A DNA stretch of 64,000 bases from Marinobacter sp. S0848L (GTDB taxonomy: Bacteria; Pseudomonadota; Gammaproteobacteria; Pseudomonadales; Oleiphilaceae): the NCBI RefSeq assembly GCF_023016065.1, contig NZ_JALKAQ010000010.1, positions 49,341 through 113,340 of the forward strand. Reading direction: 5' to 3'. Positions within the stretch are counted from its first letter, which is position 1, and the number at the start of each line of letters is the position of its first letter. The translations under genes were made by a program, and so were the position numbers. The notes beneath the pieces are model-generated. The model was not told where the DNA came from. It made no database searches and saw nothing but the letters and a program-made list of their open reading frames with translations. Of the stretch, positions 51,061 to 60,757 are shown one piece after another.

Positions 51061-53415
51061 TCAGTTATCGGCAGGTGCGTGACAGTATTGTTCCAGCACT
51101 GCCCGCAACATTTCAAGGTTGACAGGTTTGGCAACGAATACATCCATACCCGCAGCGCGACACAGCTCTTCGTCTTTTTCCATGGCGCTGGCGGTAAGCG
51201 CTACCACCGGCACCCTTAAACGGTTGTTCTTTTGCTCCCAGGCCCGCAGCCGTCTTGTGGCTTCGAATCCGTCCATCTGGGGCATCAGACAATCCATGAA
51301 AATCAGATCAAAGGTCTTTTGTTGCCAGAGCGACATGGCGGCTTCGCCATCGTTGGCCGCGGTCACCTCGCACCCCAGTTTTTCAAGAAGTCGCTGGGTA
51401 AGGATGCGGTTCACCGGGTTGTCTTCAACCAACAGCACGTTCATGCGACCGCAAGGCAGCTCGTAGGGAGTGGCGCCGGAATCGGTCAAACCTTTTAGTG
51501 AAAAACGCGTGAGGAAGCGCCGTTCCTGTTGTTCGATATCACTGAACAACTGATTGAGCAGCGGGATCAAGTAGGATTCCCGCAACGCCTTGCTTAAAAA
51601 TGCATCGGCGCCCGCTTGCCGGAAATGCTCGGCATCTCCGCGCTGGGGATTGGACGACAAAATCAGCAGGCGGGTTTCACGCCATTGTGCGTTGCTGCGG
51701 ATTTGCCGGCACAGAAGGTCGCAGTCCATATCCGGGACAAAGCCGTCCAGAACAATGGCATGGAACGGGTCAGCTGCATCACAAGCCTGGCGTAGAGAAG
51801 TAAGAGCTTCACCTGCGGATCTAACCGCTTCAATCTGCAAGTCAAAACGGGACAACATTTCCAGAGTGATCTTGCTCGACAGCTCGTAGGAATCCACCAC
51901 CAGAATGCGCCGGCCACGTACCATGCTGGAATCCGGACGAATGCGGGTTGCGCTGTCGCTGACTTCTTGCAGATTCAGTTCTACCCAGAATGTGGAGCCT
52001 TCGCCGAGGCGGCTTTCAACATCCAGCGCACCGCCCATTCGGTCAACCAATTGCCGGCAAATCGTCAAGCCCAGGCCCGCCCCGGGTAACTGCCGGGTAA
52101 AGCGTTGGCCCAGTTGTATATAGGGCTCGTAAACCAGTGGCAGCTCTTCGGGGTTAATGCCTTCGCCTGTGTCTTCCACTGCCAGCCGCAAGCGAACCTT
52201 GTTATCTTTGCGGCCGAGCACCTCAACGCTCACCAGAACGTGACCGGAATCGGTAAACTTGATGGCGTTGGCCAGCAGGTTGATCAACACCTGGCGGATA
52301 CGAACCGGGTCCCCTATGACCGCCCAAGGCAGGCTTTCATCCACCCGCATTTCCATCGCCAGGCCTTTTTCACGGGCTCTGGCACCGAGCATGTGCACAA
52401 GATCGTTCAGGGTTTCCCGGAGATCGAACGGAATTTCTTCCAGCTCCAGCTTGCCCGCTTCCATGCTGGAAATATCGAGCAAGTCATTGAGAATAGACGA
52501 TAGATTTTCAGACGCATTAATCAGCGTGCTGACGTATTCCGTTTGCTCCTGATCCAACGGGGTATCGGCCAGCAAGTGGGCGTAACCGAGTACCGATTGC
52601 AGGGGAATGCGCAGCTCATGGCTGACATTCGCCAGAAATTGATTCTTGGCTTGGTTCGCACGCACCGCTTCGTCCCGTTCACCGCGGGTTTTCACGGAAA
52701 TCTGGCGCAGCGAGCGGGTGTCTTCCAGAATCTGCAGGCGCATCTTGTTCAGCGCTTGTTCCAGCTCTGAAAGCTCGTCTGGTTGGGCGGGCTTCTTCCG
52801 GCGCAACTTTAATGGGGCCACCAGTGCATCGAGATTAAGCTTGGCGGCATAGTCCGCCATGGTTTCCAGATGCCGTGAAAGCGCGACGCGCACGATCAAC
52901 AACAAACCCAAGGTGCCCAGCATCACAACGATCGATTGGTACAACAGATTGATCAGGGCGCTGGCCAGAATTTCCTGATAAATACTTTCGACGGACGAAA
53001 CCACCGTGAGTTGGCCCACTCTTTGCGGCTCTTTGAAATGGCTGCTTTTGAAGTCCAGAGGAAAGGTTTGGGAAATCGTTCGACCGTCGGGGTTGGTGCC
53101 TGAATTGAATTCCTGGTCGGTAGAGGTTTGTACACGTACGTACTGAATGTGAGGTACGTTGCGCAGGTCGTCGAGGTTGGCCGCGACTTCGCTGTAATTC
53201 AGCACCCACAGGTTCGAGCTTAAGCTGCCGGATATCAGATCAACGGCTCGGCTTTGGCCGGATTCCAGGCGCGATTTCTGGCGCTCGAATTCGCCAATCA
53301 TCTGTACGCCTGTGGCCACCAGCGATAATACAAGGCTGTACAACAGCACCCACCCGAGTAACCTCAGGGCCAATGGGCGCACGCCCCAGCGCTTTAAAAT
53401 CGGGTTTGAAGGCAA
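51061..53415 (-). CDS. Hybrid sensor histidine kinase with two receiver domains
   Basis: About 784 residues. Two membrane segments (about 15-40 and 155-180) flank a periplasmic domain of some 110 residues, then a HAMP-like linker, a HisKA domain with the phospho-His in FLANVSHELRIPLQSVLGYA and an HATPase domain (NAIKFTDSGH, GAGLGLTICRQLVDRMGG). Receiver 1 keeps its Asp (IVLDGFVPDMDCD) and receiver 2 is canonical (LIFMDCLMPQMDGFEATRRL). No Hpt domain is present. The open frame has no ATG at its 5' end: TTG at 53475 or TTG at 53415 is possible, and I prefer 53415, after an AGGGA site. It partly overlaps or abuts trmO. Confidence 0.88.
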   Translation of the reverse strand: MPSNPILKRWGVRPLALRLLGWVLLYSLVLSLVATGVQMIGEFERQKSRLESGQSRAVDLISGSLSSNLWVLNYSEVAANLDDLRNVPHIQYVRVQTSTDQEFNSGTNPDGRTISQTFPLDFKSSHFKEPQRVGQLTVVSSVESIYQEILASALINLLYQSIVVMLGTLGLLLIVRVALSRHLETMADYAAKLNLDALVAPLKLRRKKPAQPDELSELEQALNKMRLQILEDTRSLRQISVKTRGERDEAVRANQAKNQFLANVSHELRIPLQSVLGYAHLLADTPLDQEQTEYVSTLINASENLSSILNDLLDISSMEAGKLELEEIPFDLRETLNDLVHMLGARAREKGLAMEMRVDESLPWAVIGDPVRIRQVLINLLANAIKFTDSGHVLVSVEVLGRKDNKVRLRLAVEDTGEGINPEELPLVYEPYIQLGQRFTRQLPGAGLGLTICRQLVDRMGGALDVESRLGEGSTFWVELNLQEVSDSATRIRPDSSMVRGRRILVVDSYELSSKITLEMLSRFDLQIEAVRSAGEALTSLRQACDAADPFHAIVLDGFVPDMDCDLLCRQIRSNAQWRETRLLILSSNPQRGDAEHFRQAGADAFLSKALRESYLIPLLNQLFSDIEQQERRFLTRFSLKGLTDSGATPYELPCGRMNVLLVEDNPVNRILTQRLLEKLGCEVTAANDGEAAMSLWQQKTFDLIFMDCLMPQMDGFEATRRLRAWEQKNNRLRVPVVALTASAMEKDEELCRAAGMDVFVAKPVNLEMLRAVLEQYCHAPADN

Positions 53416-53458
53416 GTCACGAATTCCCTGTGTCGACAACAATTTATCCGCAGACAGT

Positions 53459-54208
53459 TTAACAGATGGACACAACTTCTACACGTACCTTTCCGGCGCC
53501 CGTGACAAAGCGAAAACGCACGTTCAGATCGTACAAATGCGCGCCATAAATACGGTCTTCATCCCGCCCGCGGCGGAACGACGGGCGAGGGTCGTAGCTG
53601 ACAACATCTTCTATCAGGCCCCGAAGATCCGGGTAGTCAATCGGGGACAACGAGGCCAGTTCGGCCTCGGCTTCGGGGCTGATCACCACCTCAACACGAT
53701 CCACCGGAGGCGTGTTTGCCCAGCCCAGCGAAGCATCAGGAATGGCATCGGCAAAAGGCAGATAAGGTTTGATGTCGAGAATGGGGGTGCCATCAATCAA
53801 ATCGTGATCGCGAATCTTCAGCACCAGCCGGCCGTTTTTTCGCTCAAGCCCTTCGTTACGCACCACCGATAACCCCAAACTGTTGGGCCGAAACGGCGAA
53901 CGGCTGGCGAACACGCCGATTTTCTTATTACCACCTAGCCGGGGAGGGCGCACTACCGGCCGCCATTCGGCACGCACCGCTTCATGAAACTGAAACGTCA
54001 GCCACAGATGACTGGCGGTTTCCAAACCCCGAAAGGCATCTTCCCGATCAAACGGCGGCTCAATCACCAAATCCGCATGGGCGTGGCGGGTAAGGCCTGG
54101 TTGGCGTGGCACGCCGAATTTATCTTTGAAGCAGGAGCGGGTGTAGGCGACAGGGGTAAGGGTTAAGGCTTCGGTTGCCGGTTTGCTTTTGTGTCGGGGT
54201 CGGGTCAT
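53459..54208 (-). CDS. trmO: tRNA (adenine-N6)-methyltransferase TrmO (TsaA/YaeB family)
   Basis: 249 residues from the ATG that follows the previous stop by one base. It has the UPF0066 signature GVPRQPGLTRHAHADLVIEP with RSPFRPNSLGLSVVRNEG and GTPILDIKPYLPFADAI. TrmO makes the N6-methyl of m6t6A37 in tRNA(Thr) using S-adenosylmethionine. A longer frame reaches a TTG at 54235. Sits inside the block that separates coaE from yacG. Confidence 0.9.
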   Translation of the reverse strand: MTRPRHKSKPATEALTLTPVAYTRSCFKDKFGVPRQPGLTRHAHADLVIEPPFDREDAFRGLETASHLWLTFQFHEAVRAEWRPVVRPPRLGGNKKIGVFASRSPFRPNSLGLSVVRNEGLERKNGRLVLKIRDHDLIDGTPILDIKPYLPFADAIPDASLGWANTPPVDRVEVVISPEAEAELASLSPIDYPDLRGLIEDVVSYDPRPSFRRGRDEDRIYGAHLYDLNVRFRFVTGAGKVRVEVVSIC

Positions 54209-54209
54209 G

Positions 54210-55283
54210 TCAGTCTCTATCAATGGTGCCGGCAAAATACATTTCGATGCGAAAGATTACCGAAGCTTGGTCTTTAAAGCTCTCCTCGCGGGGGAATTCT
54301 AACGCGGGAATAAGCTCGGCAAACAGCCAGTCTTCGTACACACGATAGCGCCAGGTCACATCCGCAAAATACGACGTGGTTCTCCATACCGGCTGGCTTT
54401 CACCGAGTATTCCGATTCTGGGCGAGATCACAGAGCGTGAGCTGGTGCGCTTTCGCAGACTAAAGAGTTGCGCTGCTTCGAATTTTCGGTCGGTGTGTAC
54501 CCACTCCAGTTCCGACGATGTGAAGAAGTGCCAGCCATTCCACGCCGGCCGGTCTGCGCCGAACCAGGAGCGGGAGCCCCAGCCGGAGGAGTGGTAGTAA
54601 TACACCCGTTGCTTAACCCCGATACGCCAGTTGTCTGCAGCCAGCCAGCGCTTGTCGGCCTCAAGCCGCCAGAACATTTCGGGCGGAAGCCGCAACCGGC
54701 CACCTACGTCCATCGACAAATTGATGGCATCGCCTACGTCCGTTAAATAGCGCAGTGCACCGGTGGTGTCGGTATCGGTTCGCTCCGGTTCGGTCAGCTG
54801 CCGATCCCGCTCGCGCTCGCCCAGTGGGACCAATTCATCGCTGTCGCTTTCGATAACCAGTCGCAGTTTTTTCTTCGTGGTGGGCAGATCCAGCCGAAAG
54901 CGTACCTCTGGTTTGAATTGTGCCGGGTCGCTGTACTCCGATTCCGCGGCAAAGCCTAGCCGAAGATAGCTTTCGTTGTTCGGTAAACCATGTTCCGAGC
55001 CGGATAACGTACGGTCTGCCCAGTTGCCAATGCTTTGAACCTTGCTACCGTGCAAGCGTTCCTGACGAATAACCCAGTTACTGGCACTCAACCACCAGGA
55101 ATCGACCGGTTCGGCCCAGTATTCGCTGGGCTCCACGGTGTAGAACGACGCGGGTAAACGGTAAGGAGAGAGCTTATCCGCTAGGGAATCTTCCTCGACA
55201 CTAATCGGGCCTGCACCGTGGACGTGCGCAGAGACAACCAATAGCAGCGGCAGAAGAAGAGAAAAGAACGGGAGGTAACGCAG
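54210..55283 (-). CDS. Exported protein of unknown function, probable CTG start
   Basis: About 357 residues. The only common start codon near the 5' end is TTG at 55241, which would begin inside a hydrophobic stretch. In frame upstream the sequence encodes RYLPFFSLLLPLLLVVSAHV, a clear signal peptide. The codon before it is CTG at 55283, six bases after AGGGG, itself overlapping the coaE stop. I therefore favour CTG. The mature protein has many aromatic and charged alternating strands (TWRYRVYEDWLFAELIPALE, VIFRIEMYF) and resembles an outer-membrane barrel. No family recognised. It is 10 bp downstream of coaE, and trmO starts one base after its stop. Confidence 0.78.
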   Translation of the reverse strand: MRYLPFFSLLLPLLLVVSAHVHGAGPISVEEDSLADKLSPYRLPASFYTVEPSEYWAEPVDSWWLSASNWVIRQERLHGSKVQSIGNWADRTLSGSEHGLPNNESYLRLGFAAESEYSDPAQFKPEVRFRLDLPTTKKKLRLVIESDSDELVPLGERERDRQLTEPERTDTDTTGALRYLTDVGDAINLSMDVGGRLRLPPEMFWRLEADKRWLAADNWRIGVKQRVYYYHSSGWGSRSWFGADRPAWNGWHFFTSSELEWVHTDRKFEAAQLFSLRKRTSSRSVISPRIGILGESQPVWRTTSYFADVTWRYRVYEDWLFAELIPALEFPREESFKDQASVIFRIEMYFAGTIDRD

Positions 55284-55293
55284 AGGGAGCCCC

Positions 55294-55893
55294 TTAACTG
55301 AATTCTATCACCCACTGATTATGAAGCTCTGCCACCTGCCGCTCAACCTCAACCAAAGGCTGGTTGTTATCGATGATCGCGTCTGCTTTAGCGCGTCGAT
55401 CTTGCCGAGCCATCTGCGCTGCCATAATGCGCTCCACCTGCTCGCGAGAATTGTTGTCCCGAGCCATGGTGCGCTCAAGTTGCACAGATTCCGGGACATC
55501 AACAACGAGAGTTTTGTTCACTAATGCGTGCTGATCGGTTTCCAGCAATAACGGTGAAACCAGCAAGGTGTAGGGCAGGGTGTAATTTGAAGGCTGCAAC
55601 TGGCGGATAAGCTCTTCACGAATGATCGGGTGCAACAAAGCCTCAAGCCAAGCCCGCTCCTCCGGCTCCGCAAATACCTTCTGCCGCAACCAGGCCCGGT
55701 CCAGCGCACCATCGGCCTGCAACACCGCATCCCCAAAATGCTCAGCAATAGTGTTCAGCGCAGGCGTGCCCGGCTCAACCACCTCCCGAGCCACATCATC
55801 CGCATCCACCCAGTGCACGCCCAACTCACCAAACAGCCGCACCACCGTAGATTTTCCCGAACCAATCCCGCCTGTTAACCCGACAATCGCCAA
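55294..55893 (-). CDS. coaE: Dephospho-CoA kinase
   Basis: 199 residues. P-loop IVGLTGGIGSGKSTVVRLFG, then VHWVDADDVAREVVEPGTPA and LLEALLHPIIREELIRQLQ-like lid region. Final step of coenzyme A synthesis. It follows pilD by 9 bp, the usual Pseudomonas order, but its downstream neighbour is not yacG. Confidence 0.96.
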   Translation of the reverse strand: MAIVGLTGGIGSGKSTVVRLFGELGVHWVDADDVAREVVEPGTPALNTIAEHFGDAVLQADGALDRAWLRQKVFAEPEERAWLEALLHPIIREELIRQLQPSNYTLPYTLLVSPLLLETDQHALVNKTLVVDVPESVQLERTMARDNNSREQVERIMAAQMARQDRRAKADAIIDNNQPLVEVERQVAELHNQWVIEFS

Positions 55894-55902
55894 ACCTTGC
55901 TC

Positions 55903-56778
55903 CTAAACTCCAAGAAACCCATACCAGGCCGAAACTATCTCCGCCCCAAACCACAAACAAATCACACCAGCCACCGCCAAATAGGGCCCAAACGGAATCG
56001 GCACCTCCCGCCCATGCTTGCGAAACACCATCAAACTAATACCAACAACCGCCCCAACCAAAGACGACAGCAAAATGATCGCCGGCAACACCTGCCACCC
56101 CAGCCAAGCACCCAAAGCCGCAAGCAACTTGAAATCACCATGCCCCATACCTTCCTTGCCGGTGAGTAATTTAAACAGCCAGTAAACCGACCAAAGCGAC
56201 AAATAACCCCCGACGGCGCCCCAGAAAGCGCTCTCGAAATCCGTAAGCATGCCGAAGTAATTCAGTACCAAGCCTAACCACATCAGGGGGAGGGTGATGC
56301 TGTCGGGCAGGAGCTGGGTATCAAAGTCGATCACTGTGAGCGCAACCAGGGCCCAGATTAGCAGCAACGCCCAAAGGGCGGCTTCCGTAGGGCCTAGCAA
56401 ACAAACCGTGATTACTGAAGCGGCCGCAGTAATGGCTTCGATCAGTGGGTAGCGAGGTGAAATTCGCGTCTTGCACGAAGAACACTTTCCGCTGAGTAGT
56501 AGCCAGCTGATGACAGGGATGTTTTCCCAGGCGCGAATCTTATGGCCGCAAGATGGGCAAGTGGAGGCTGGTTTTGACAGTGTTATCTGCGTTTCGCTTT
56601 TGCGTTGTTCGTCTGAAACCTCTAGAAACTCTTCACACTGACAACGCCAGTCTTGGTGCATCATCTTGGGCAGGCGCAGGATAACCACGTTTAGGAAACT
56701 GCCGATGCAGAGAGAGACTATGGTGACGGTGGTATAGAGAAGCCAGGGGGTTGAGAGGAAGGTTTCTAGTGATGGCAT
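55903..56778 (-). CDS. pilD: Type IV prepilin peptidase/N-methylase PilD
   Basis: 291 residues from the ATG giving MPSLETFLSTPWLLYTTVTI; the frame is open 20 codons further, but those residues are not family-like. Zinc-binding cysteines are in CQCEEFLEV, STCPSCGHKI and KCSSCKTRIS. The catalytic aspartates are in LTVIDFDTQLLPD and the GHGDFKLLAALGAWLGW motif. It cleaves and methylates PilA-type prepilins at G|F. Confidence 0.95.
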   Translation of the reverse strand: MPSLETFLSTPWLLYTTVTIVSLCIGSFLNVVILRLPKMMHQDWRCQCEEFLEVSDEQRKSETQITLSKPASTCPSCGHKIRAWENIPVISWLLLSGKCSSCKTRISPRYPLIEAITAAASVITVCLLGPTEAALWALLLIWALVALTVIDFDTQLLPDSITLPLMWLGLVLNYFGMLTDFESAFWGAVGGYLSLWSVYWLFKLLTGKEGMGHGDFKLLAALGAWLGWQVLPAIILLSSLVGAVVGISLMVFRKHGREVPIPFGPYLAVAGVICLWFGAEIVSAWYGFLGV

Positions 56779-56899
56779 TGGGGGCTCGTTTGTGAACTTT
56801 TTGCTCCCGAAGGAGCGTGAATCCGGTTTTCGGATCACCCTCTCCCATTGCGGGGGAGGGTGAGAATATTAGTGGTGTGTCGAAGAGTGATGAGATTAG

Positions 56900-58120
56900 T
56901 TAGCCGACAACCTGGCCCATCTGGAAAATCGGCAGATACATGGCGATGATCAAACCACCGACCAGTACCCCCAGAACTGCCATAATCATGGGTTCCATCA
57001 GCGCTGTCAGGTTATCCACCATGTCATCAACCACTGCTTCATAATGGACGGCAACTTTCTCAAGCATCTCATCCAGATTACCGGACTCTTCACCGATAGC
57101 TGTAAGCTGAACCGCCATCACGGGGAAAACGTCCTGCTGGCGCATGGAGGCCTGCAATTGCGTACCGCTGGAAACATCGTTTTTGATGTTTTGAATTGCG
57201 TCGCGATAAACCGCATTGCCCGTAGCGCCGGCTACAGAGTCCAGTGCATCCACCAAAGGTACACCCGCTGCGAAAGTGGTCGATAAAACACGCCCGAACT
57301 TCGCGACTGCAGACTTGTCGAGAATTTCACCGACTACCGGGAGCTTTAGAACGTATTTATCCACGATGTCCGAAAATTTTGGCGATCTGCGTTTTGCTTC
57401 CTTAAACAGAAAAATTGAGCCTACAATTCCAATTAGCACCACAAACCACCACGATTGCATCCATTCAGATAGCCTTACAACCATCTGCGTGAATACGGGT
57501 AATTCTGCGCCAAAGCCTTGGAATAAACTTTCAAACTGAGGAACTACCTTCACAAGCAAGATTGCTGTTACCACGATCGCTACGACAATAACCGCTATGG
57601 GGTATGTCATGGCTTTTTTGACTTTTTTCTTGAGCAGTTCTGTTTTTTCCAGGTAGGTCGCAATCCTGTCTAGCATAGCCTCCAAAGCACCTGCCTGTTC
57701 GCCCGACTCCACTAAGTTGCAGTAGAGATTGTCGAAATGCTTGGGGTGTTTGCGTAATGCAGCGGCAAAGCCAGTACCGGATGAAATATCATTCCGTATC
57801 GACATGACTAGCTCTTGTAACCCTTTGTTCTCGAGACCGTCAGCTACAATGTCAAAACTCTGCACCAAGGGCACCCCTGCTTTCATCATGGTTGCTAACT
57901 GGCGCGTCAGCATAGCGATGTCAAAAGGCGTAATCTTTTTGCTTCCCCCGAACAGCGGCTTCGGCTTCTTTTTGACTTTGTCTGGAATCACGCCCTGTTT
58001 GCGAAGCTGTGCTTTAACTAAAGCCAGACTAACGCCATTCATCTCGCCTTTGGTTTTATTACCTTTCCGGTCTTTGCCTTCCCAAACGTACGCTTCCAGC
58101 TTTTGCGATTTTTCTGCCAT
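56900..58120 (-). CDS. pilC: Type IV pilus inner-membrane platform protein PilC
   Basis: 406 residues. Two T2SSF domains (about 75-195 and 275-400) each contain the FxxxLxxxxxxGxxL pattern (AMLTRQLATMMKAGVPLVQS and KFGRVLSTTFAAGVPLVDAL). Three membrane segments. It is the platform on which PilB assembles pilins. Two bp after pilB. Confidence 0.95.
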   Translation of the reverse strand: MAEKSQKLEAYVWEGKDRKGNKTKGEMNGVSLALVKAQLRKQGVIPDKVKKKPKPLFGGSKKITPFDIAMLTRQLATMMKAGVPLVQSFDIVADGLENKGLQELVMSIRNDISSGTGFAAALRKHPKHFDNLYCNLVESGEQAGALEAMLDRIATYLEKTELLKKKVKKAMTYPIAVIVVAIVVTAILLVKVVPQFESLFQGFGAELPVFTQMVVRLSEWMQSWWFVVLIGIVGSIFLFKEAKRRSPKFSDIVDKYVLKLPVVGEILDKSAVAKFGRVLSTTFAAGVPLVDALDSVAGATGNAVYRDAIQNIKNDVSSGTQLQASMRQQDVFPVMAVQLTAIGEESGNLDEMLEKVAVHYEAVVDDMVDNLTALMEPMIMAVLGVLVGGLIIAMYLPIFQMGQVVG

Positions 58121-58122
58121 GC

Positions 58123-59835
58123 TTAGTCCTTCGTCACGCGGTTGGCTTCTTCAAGGCTGGTCACGCCCTGAATCACCTTCATCAGGGCAGACTGCCTAAG
58201 AGTACGGAAGCCCTCGGCCTGCGCTTTTTTAGCTATTTGAATCGAACTGGCCTCTTCCATAATCATGCTGGCCAGCTCGTCTGTAATCTTGACCACCTCG
58301 TAAATACCAACGCGGCCTTTGTACCCACCACTGCATTTATCACAGCCCTTGGGGCGGAACAACGTGAACCCTGTATCGATTTGTTCCTGTGTGAACCCTT
58401 CGGCTAAAAGCACGTCTTTTGGCACGTCTGCGGGTTGCTTGCAGCTACACAGCCGCCGGCCGAGGCGCTGGGCGATGATCAGGCTTACCGATGTGGCGAT
58501 ATTGAAAGAGGGCACCCCCATGTTCATCATTCGGGTGAGGGTTTCAGCAGCGCTGTTGGTGTGCAAGGTGGATAAGACCAAGTGGCCGGTCTGAGCTGCT
58601 TTGATGGCAATGTTGGCCGTTTCCAGATCCCGGATCTCACCGACCATGATTACGTCTGGGTCTTGCCGCAAGAAGGCGCGCAGAGCTTCGGCAAAACCGA
58701 GGCCGACTTTCGTGTTTACGTTTACTTGGTTAATACCTTCCAAGTTGATCTCGGCCGGGTCTTCTGCGGTCGAGATGTTGCGCTCGTTGGTGTTGAGAAT
58801 GTTCAAGCCTGTATAGAGCGAAACCGTTTTACCGGAACCTGTCGGACCGGTGACGAGAATCATCCCTTGTGGCTGTTCGAGAGCTTCCAGGTAGAGTTGC
58901 TTTTGGTCTTCCTCGTAGCCAAGAACATCGATGCCCAGTTTTGCCTGGCTGGGGTCAAGAATCCGCAATACGATTTTCTCACCCCAGAGGGTCGGCAGAG
59001 TGTTGACCCGGAAATCAATCGCCTTAGTTTTGGATAGCTTCATCTTAATCCGGCCATCCTGCGGCACCCTGCGCTCGGAAATATCCAGTTGCGCCATTAT
59101 TTTCACGCGCGCAGAGATTTTGGGAGCGAGTTTGATAGATGGGCGAGAGACTTCTTTTAATATCCCGTCTGTCCGGTAGCGCACCCGATAAGTCTTTTCG
59201 TAAGGCTCGAAGTGAATGTCCGAGGCGCCACCACGAATGGCGTCAAGGAGAATTTTGTTGACGTATTTTACGATTGGTGCGTCATCAACCTCTGCAGTTG
59301 GTACTGCGCTGTCATCTTCGTCGTCACTACCTTCGGTTTCAACGCCGTCGAGGTCAGCATCATCAAGATCTCCCATCGATGAGTCTTGAGATTCAAGGTA
59401 TTTGTCTATCGCGGCCCGGAGCTTTGCGTCGTCTACTAAGACGGCGTCGGTACTTAGGCCTGTATTAAACTTGATCTCGTCCAGAGCTTGGATGTTCGTT
59501 GGATCGGAAACCGCGATGAACAACCTGTTACCTCTTTTATAGAGGGGCAGGGCTGTGTGTTTGCGTATCAGTTTCTCGTCGACGGACTTTTCCGGCATCA
59601 TTTCTGGCAGGAACGACTCGAGGTCGAGAACAGAGATGCCGAACTCCATAGCGGCGGAAAATGCTAGTTTGGAGCTATCAGCTAGATCGTTCTGGGTGAG
59701 GTAGGTGATCAATGGGATGCGATTTTCGGATGCCTGGATGAAAGCATTTTTCGCAATGTCCTCGTCCAGAAGTCCGTCATCGACAAATCGACGGGCAAGG
59801 CCCGTTAGCGTTACGTTTCGGTTGTTGCTCGCCAT
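58123..59835 (-). CDS. pilB: Type IV pilus extension ATPase PilB
   Basis: 570 residues. An N-terminal T2SSE_N domain is followed by the catalytic domain with Walker [21 protein letters not shown], Asp box, Walker [21 protein letters not shown] and the tetracysteine zinc site (CSCKQ ... CDKCSGG). It powers pilus extension. It is divergent from pilA; the 394-bp gap to the pilin ATG contains the pilin promoter elements. Confidence 0.96.
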   Translation of the reverse strand: MASNNRNVTLTGLARRFVDDGLLDEDIAKNAFIQASENRIPLITYLTQNDLADSSKLAFSAAMEFGISVLDLESFLPEMMPEKSVDEKLIRKHTALPLYKRGNRLFIAVSDPTNIQALDEIKFNTGLSTDAVLVDDAKLRAAIDKYLESQDSSMGDLDDADLDGVETEGSDDEDDSAVPTAEVDDAPIVKYVNKILLDAIRGGASDIHFEPYEKTYRVRYRTDGILKEVSRPSIKLAPKISARVKIMAQLDISERRVPQDGRIKMKLSKTKAIDFRVNTLPTLWGEKIVLRILDPSQAKLGIDVLGYEEDQKQLYLEALEQPQGMILVTGPTGSGKTVSLYTGLNILNTNERNISTAEDPAEINLEGINQVNVNTKVGLGFAEALRAFLRQDPDVIMVGEIRDLETANIAIKAAQTGHLVLSTLHTNSAAETLTRMMNMGVPSFNIATSVSLIIAQRLGRRLCSCKQPADVPKDVLLAEGFTQEQIDTGFTLFRPKGCDKCSGGYKGRVGIYEVVKITDELASMIMEEASSIQIAKKAQAEGFRTLRQSALMKVIQGVTSLEEANRVTKD

Positions 59836-60057
59836 AAGTGCTCTGAGAAAAGTCTTGTAAGTGGCTGAATCACGTCTTTATGAGCACAGAGTTTAGATGT
59901 AGTGGTTGAATTTGGAAAGGTTGTAGGGTCTAAGGTTCCACTTCTCATTATGGTTCTGTGAGGTCGTATTCAGATTGACCAAACAGCGTGCAGAGGTTTA
60001 GTGACGAAAAATGTCACTCATAGCCGTTTCGCGACTAAAGTTGTACCCAGTTAGTTG

Positions 60058-60073
60058 TGTGATCTAAGTCACG
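60058..60073. promoter_or_regulatory. CRP/Vfr-like operator upstream of pilA
   Basis: TGTGATCTAAGTCACG is a GTGA-N6-TCAC dyad with only minor departures from the CRP consensus. Its centre is about 60 bp upstream of the sigma-54 -24 element, where a CRP-type protein could act on either pilB or pilA. The 18-base pattern GTGATnTAAnTCACGCAG recurs at 42969. Confidence 0.6.
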
Positions 60074-60125
60074 CAGTTGCTTTAACTTATTGAGTGAGCG
60101 TTGTTTTTTTATGTTATCTTGCATT

Positions 60126-60141
60126 TGGCACGGGCGATGCT
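60126..60141 (+). promoter_or_regulatory. Sigma-54 promoter of pilA
   Basis: TGGCACGGGCGATGCT: GG at 60127-60128 and GC at 60139-60140 with the invariant 10-nt spacing, and TGGCAC matching the -24 consensus. It predicts a transcript start near 60152, leaving a leader of about 78 nt before the ATG. PilR-dependent sigma-54 transcription of pilA is the known Pseudomonas pattern; pilR/pilS are not in the window, but rpoN is. Confidence 0.9.
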
Positions 60142-60229
60142 TAACTTACACCAAGCTCAAAGCGGTCACGGGGTAATGCTCCACCGCCCCGGAGCTACTA
60201 AGAACCAAAACGACAATAGAGGTCGAATT

Positions 60230-60688
60230 ATGCAAAAGATTCAAATGAATAAGGGTCAGCAGGGTTTTACTCTGATTGAATTGATGATCGTTGTTGCGAT
60301 CATTGGTATTTTGGCTGCGATTGCTATTCCTCAATATCAAGATTATGTCGCACGTTCGCAGATGAATCGAGTTTACGGAGAGATTTCCGCACTTAAGACT
60401 TCAGCCGAAGAGCAATTGTTGCGTGGAGCAACTTTGAGTGGTGCGCTGAGTACGGTTGGTTTTACCGAGTCTAATTTGGTCAATGAGGGCGCCTCCACCG
60501 TGAGTAAGAGTGGCAATGATTACGTTATTGAAGCGGTACTGGGTGAAAATGCAAGCGTTGCGGTCACCGGAGCCAAGATACAATTGATCAGAACTCCTCA
60601 AGGAGCATGGTCATGCAACGTCAAGGATGGTACCGCAAATAATGGGTGGGATGACTCGTTCATTCCTGTAGGTTGCTCTAACACCTAA
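60230..60688 (+). CDS. pilA: Type IV pilin PilA
   Basis: 152 residues. The type IVa leader ends at G12, and the mature protein begins [20 protein letters not shown] with Glu5, as required for PilD processing and assembly. The C-terminal disulphide loop is bounded by WSCNVKD and FIPVGCSNT. The start follows a GAGG site; an upstream in-frame ATG (60101) falls before the sigma-54 transcript start and cannot be used. The serine/threonine next to the last cysteine could be a glycosylation site given the PglL-like gene behind it. Confidence 0.96.
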   Translation: MQKIQMNKGQQGFTLIELMIVVAIIGILAAIAIPQYQDYVARSQMNRVYGEISALKTSAEEQLLRGATLSGALSTVGFTESNLVNEGASTVSKSGNDYVIEAVLGENASVAVTGAKIQLIRTPQGAWSCNVKDGTANNGWDDSFIPVGCSNT

Positions 60689-60707
60689 TCCTGTTTATAC
60701 AGTGAAA

Positions 60708-60731
60708 GGAGGCCTGAAGGCCTCCTTTTTT
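60708..60731 (+). terminator. Intrinsic terminator after pilA
   Basis: GGAGGCCT-GA-AGGCCTCC followed by TTTTTT. A perfect 8-bp stem 20 bp after the pilA stop. The next gene starts 27 bp later, so it would be expressed by read-through or from an unseen promoter. Confidence 0.93.
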
Positions 60732-60757
60732 GTTTGTGATGGAAGACCGGAGTCAAT

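Noticed and set aside
60101..60229. Upstream ATG for pilA
   Set aside because: It precedes the sigma-54 transcript start and would give a leader that PilD could not process normally.
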